This document shows positions 6,512 to 7,138 of a stretch of DNA of 7,138 nt, piece after piece. The DNA lies in assembly GCA_934446485.1 (NCBI GenBank), contig CAKSEM010000072.1:1-7138 (forward strand), read 5' to 3'. The notes under the pieces are model-generated. The model had not been told where the DNA came from. It saw nothing but the letters and a program-made list of their open reading frames with translations, and did no database searches. Origin of the DNA: an uncultured Eubacteriales bacterium. Its GTDB lineage: Bacteria; Bacillota; Clostridia; Oscillospirales; CAG-272. Numbering within the stretch: position 1 is the stretch's first letter; each line of letters begins with the position of its first letter. Position numbers and translations under genes: made by a program.

Positions 6512-6823
6512 GTGGGATGTACGACCGATGAGCTCAGAGAGCGCGATGTTATAAACGTATGCAACGGGCAGCGACTCGGATGCGTATCGGAGCTTGAGAT
6601 CGATGTTTCGTGCGGGCGTGTCACGGCGCTCATAGTTGCACCTGATACGCTCGTGTCGGCGGTAATGAAGCGCGGTCGAACGCGGGTGCCGTGGGATCGG
6701 ATTCAGCGGATCGGCTGTGACACGATACTTGTGGATCTGCCGCCTGCGCCGCCTGATAAGTGCGATGAGTGTGAATCCGATCTCACGCCGAAAAAAGAGA
6801 AGAAATGGTGGCATATCTGCTGA
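6512..6823 (+). CDS. YlmC/YmxH-type PRC-barrel protein, cysteine-rich
   Basis: This small, probably cytoplasmic protein (103 residues) belongs to the PRC-barrel group annotated YlmC/YmxH in endospore-forming Bacillota, where members are linked to sporulation; the exact function is unknown. The family pattern is visible: ELRERDVINVCNGQRLGCVSELEID (7-31), GRVTALIVAP (35-44), then RVPWDRIQRIGCDTILVDL (58-76), matching the usual VIPW-xIxKIG-D-ILVD core. The C-terminal extension (77-103) is proline-rich, then contains CDEC (84-87) and ends in KKWWHIC. Eight cysteines in 103 residues (3, 17, 24, 34, 69, 84, 87, 103) is unusual for the family. The start is GTG, set by GGAGGT seven bases upstream. 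An insertion sequence begins about 29 bases after the stop. Confidence 0.85.
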   Translation: MGCTTDELRERDVINVCNGQRLGCVSELEIDVSCGRVTALIVAPDTLVSAVMKRGRTRVPWDRIQRIGCDTILVDLPPAPPDKCDECESDLTPKKEKKWWHIC

Positions 6824-6890
6824 GAAAAAACAGAACAGCGTCCGCGGATTTTGAACAAGTCCGGTAAAAACGGACAATATAAAAAAGCAG

Positions 6891-6927
6891 CCTCCTATGG
6901 TAGAATTAAAACAACTACCATAGGAGG
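6891..6927 (+). promoter_or_regulatory. Perfect 13-bp inverted repeat masking the transposase ribosome site
   Basis: CCTCCTATGGTAG (6891-6903) and CTACCATAGGAGG (6915-6927) are exact reverse complements around an 11-nt loop, followed by TTTTGTT. The right arm contains AGGAGG (6922-6927), the ribosome site of the transposase frame. A possible extended -10, TG-G-TAGAAT (6898-6906), lies across the end of the left arm; a transcript from it would begin near 6913 and lack the left arm. The hairpin could instead, or also, act as a terminator for the preceding gene. Confidence 0.7.
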
Positions 6928-6934
6928 TTTTGTT

Positions 6935-7138
6935 ATAGCAAGAAAATATAGATATATCAAGAATTACGAAAAGGAACTAATAGAGTATATAGAGCAAGGT
7001 CACAGCCTGAGAGAAACGGGAGAAAGATTTGGTTTCACATATAAAGAGATGAGAAATTTCAAAACCCGATACAATAAAAAGCAACACAAACTCGCAGAAG
7101 GGATAGAGATTAAGCCCAAGGGCAGACCGCGAAAAGAT
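6935..7138 (+). CDS. IS3-family OrfA-type transposase component, N-terminal 68 codons
   Basis: The frame runs to the window edge without a stop. It encodes ARKYRYIKNYEKELIEYIEQ, then LRETGERFGFTYKEMRNFKTRY and a basic end KPKGRPRKD. Residues about 15-46 form a likely helix-turn-helix as in OrfA proteins of IS3-like elements, which bind the IS ends; the KGRPRK patch resembles an AT-hook. The partner with the DDE catalytic domain would lie beyond the window. AGGAGG (6922-6927) is placed seven bases before ATA at 6935-6937, and no ATG, GTG or TTG in this frame fits that site, so the apparent start is ATA followed by GCA. Close relatives are expected to begin MARKY, so this is either natural AUA initiation or a G-to-A change of an ATG. 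Family assignment comes from pattern recognition, not a search. Confidence 0.72.
   Translation, partial: MARKYRYIKNYEKELIEYIEQGHSLRETGERFGFTYKEMRNFKTRYNKKQHKLAEGIEIKPKGRPRKD

Larger units (their letters stand above)
6852..7138 (+). mobile_element. Left end of an IS3-family-like insertion sequence (right part outside window)
   Basis: The stretch is AT-rich (the coding part counts to about 37% GC, against well over 50% in the preceding gene) and holds an OrfA-type helix-turn-helix frame cut by the window end. A candidate left terminal repeat spans 6852-6877: it starts TGAACAAGTCC and ends CGGACAA, resembling the IS150-group ends that begin TGAAC/TGTAC and close with GGACA. It also contains the small stem GTCCG/CGGAC (6859-6863, 6871-6875). 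The exact boundary and target duplication cannot be confirmed without the right end. Confidence 0.65.

Noticed and set aside
6891..6927. Reading the 13-bp inverted repeat as a CRISPR or attachment-site repeat
   Set aside because: There is only one inverted pair with no spacers or direct copies, and its place over a ribosome site explains it better.
6821..6937. In-frame fusion of the YmxH-like protein with the transposase by TGA read-through
   Set aside because: The frame between the TGA at 6821 and the transposase is indeed open and in register, but one in three insertions would be so by chance, and nothing suggests stop-codon read-through or recoding.

Overview
The window reads as chromosomal DNA of a Bacillota member, most likely class Clostridia. 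The signs are strong AGGAGG-type ribosome sites, TTG and GTG starts, TATAAT promoters, an MreB/Mbl-type actin and a YlmC/YmxH-type PRC-barrel protein, a family tied to endospore formers. The host genes are fairly GC-rich (two hand-counted stretches of the YmxH gene give 53-62% GC). The last ~290 bases are clearly AT-richer and belong to an insertion sequence. Genus and species cannot be set from the sequence alone.

Layout. Positions 1-555 (minus strand) hold the N-terminal half of an MreB/Mbl rod-shape protein, cut by the window edge and driven by a near-consensus promoter at 619-647. Divergent from it, 817-5287 (plus strand) is a tight four-gene operon: a GldA-type ABC ATPase, an ABC-2 permease (GldF-like), a GldG-like membrane-anchored auxiliary protein and a DUF4340 protein. 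A strong hairpin terminator at 5310-5340 ends it. A structured 255-bp intergenic region with two TATAAT boxes leads to a separately expressed HAD-IIA (NagD-like) phosphatase at 5543-6355, followed by a 14-bp perfect stem terminator. Next is a small cysteine-rich YlmC/YmxH-type protein at 6512-6823. An IS3-like element begins about 29 bp after its stop, and the first 68 codons of its OrfA-type protein run off the right edge.

How the genes fit together. The four-gene operon is a complete Gld-type ABC machine: ATPase plus permease form the transport core, and the GldG-like and DUF4340 proteins are anchored partners with large extracytoplasmic domains. The same gene set is named after gliding motility in Bacteroidota, but nothing here suggests gliding and the substrate is unknown. 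The neighbouring MreB gene is divergent and hints at, but does not prove, a cell-envelope theme. The phosphatase and the YmxH-like gene look like independent transcription units.

The most notable points are the start of the IS, where the transposase ribosome site lies in one arm of a perfect 13-bp hairpin and the apparent start codon is ATA, the long acidic tail on the ABC ATPase, and the cysteine-rich YmxH homologue with a CxxC tail. I see no CRISPR array, rRNA, tRNA or recognisable defence system.
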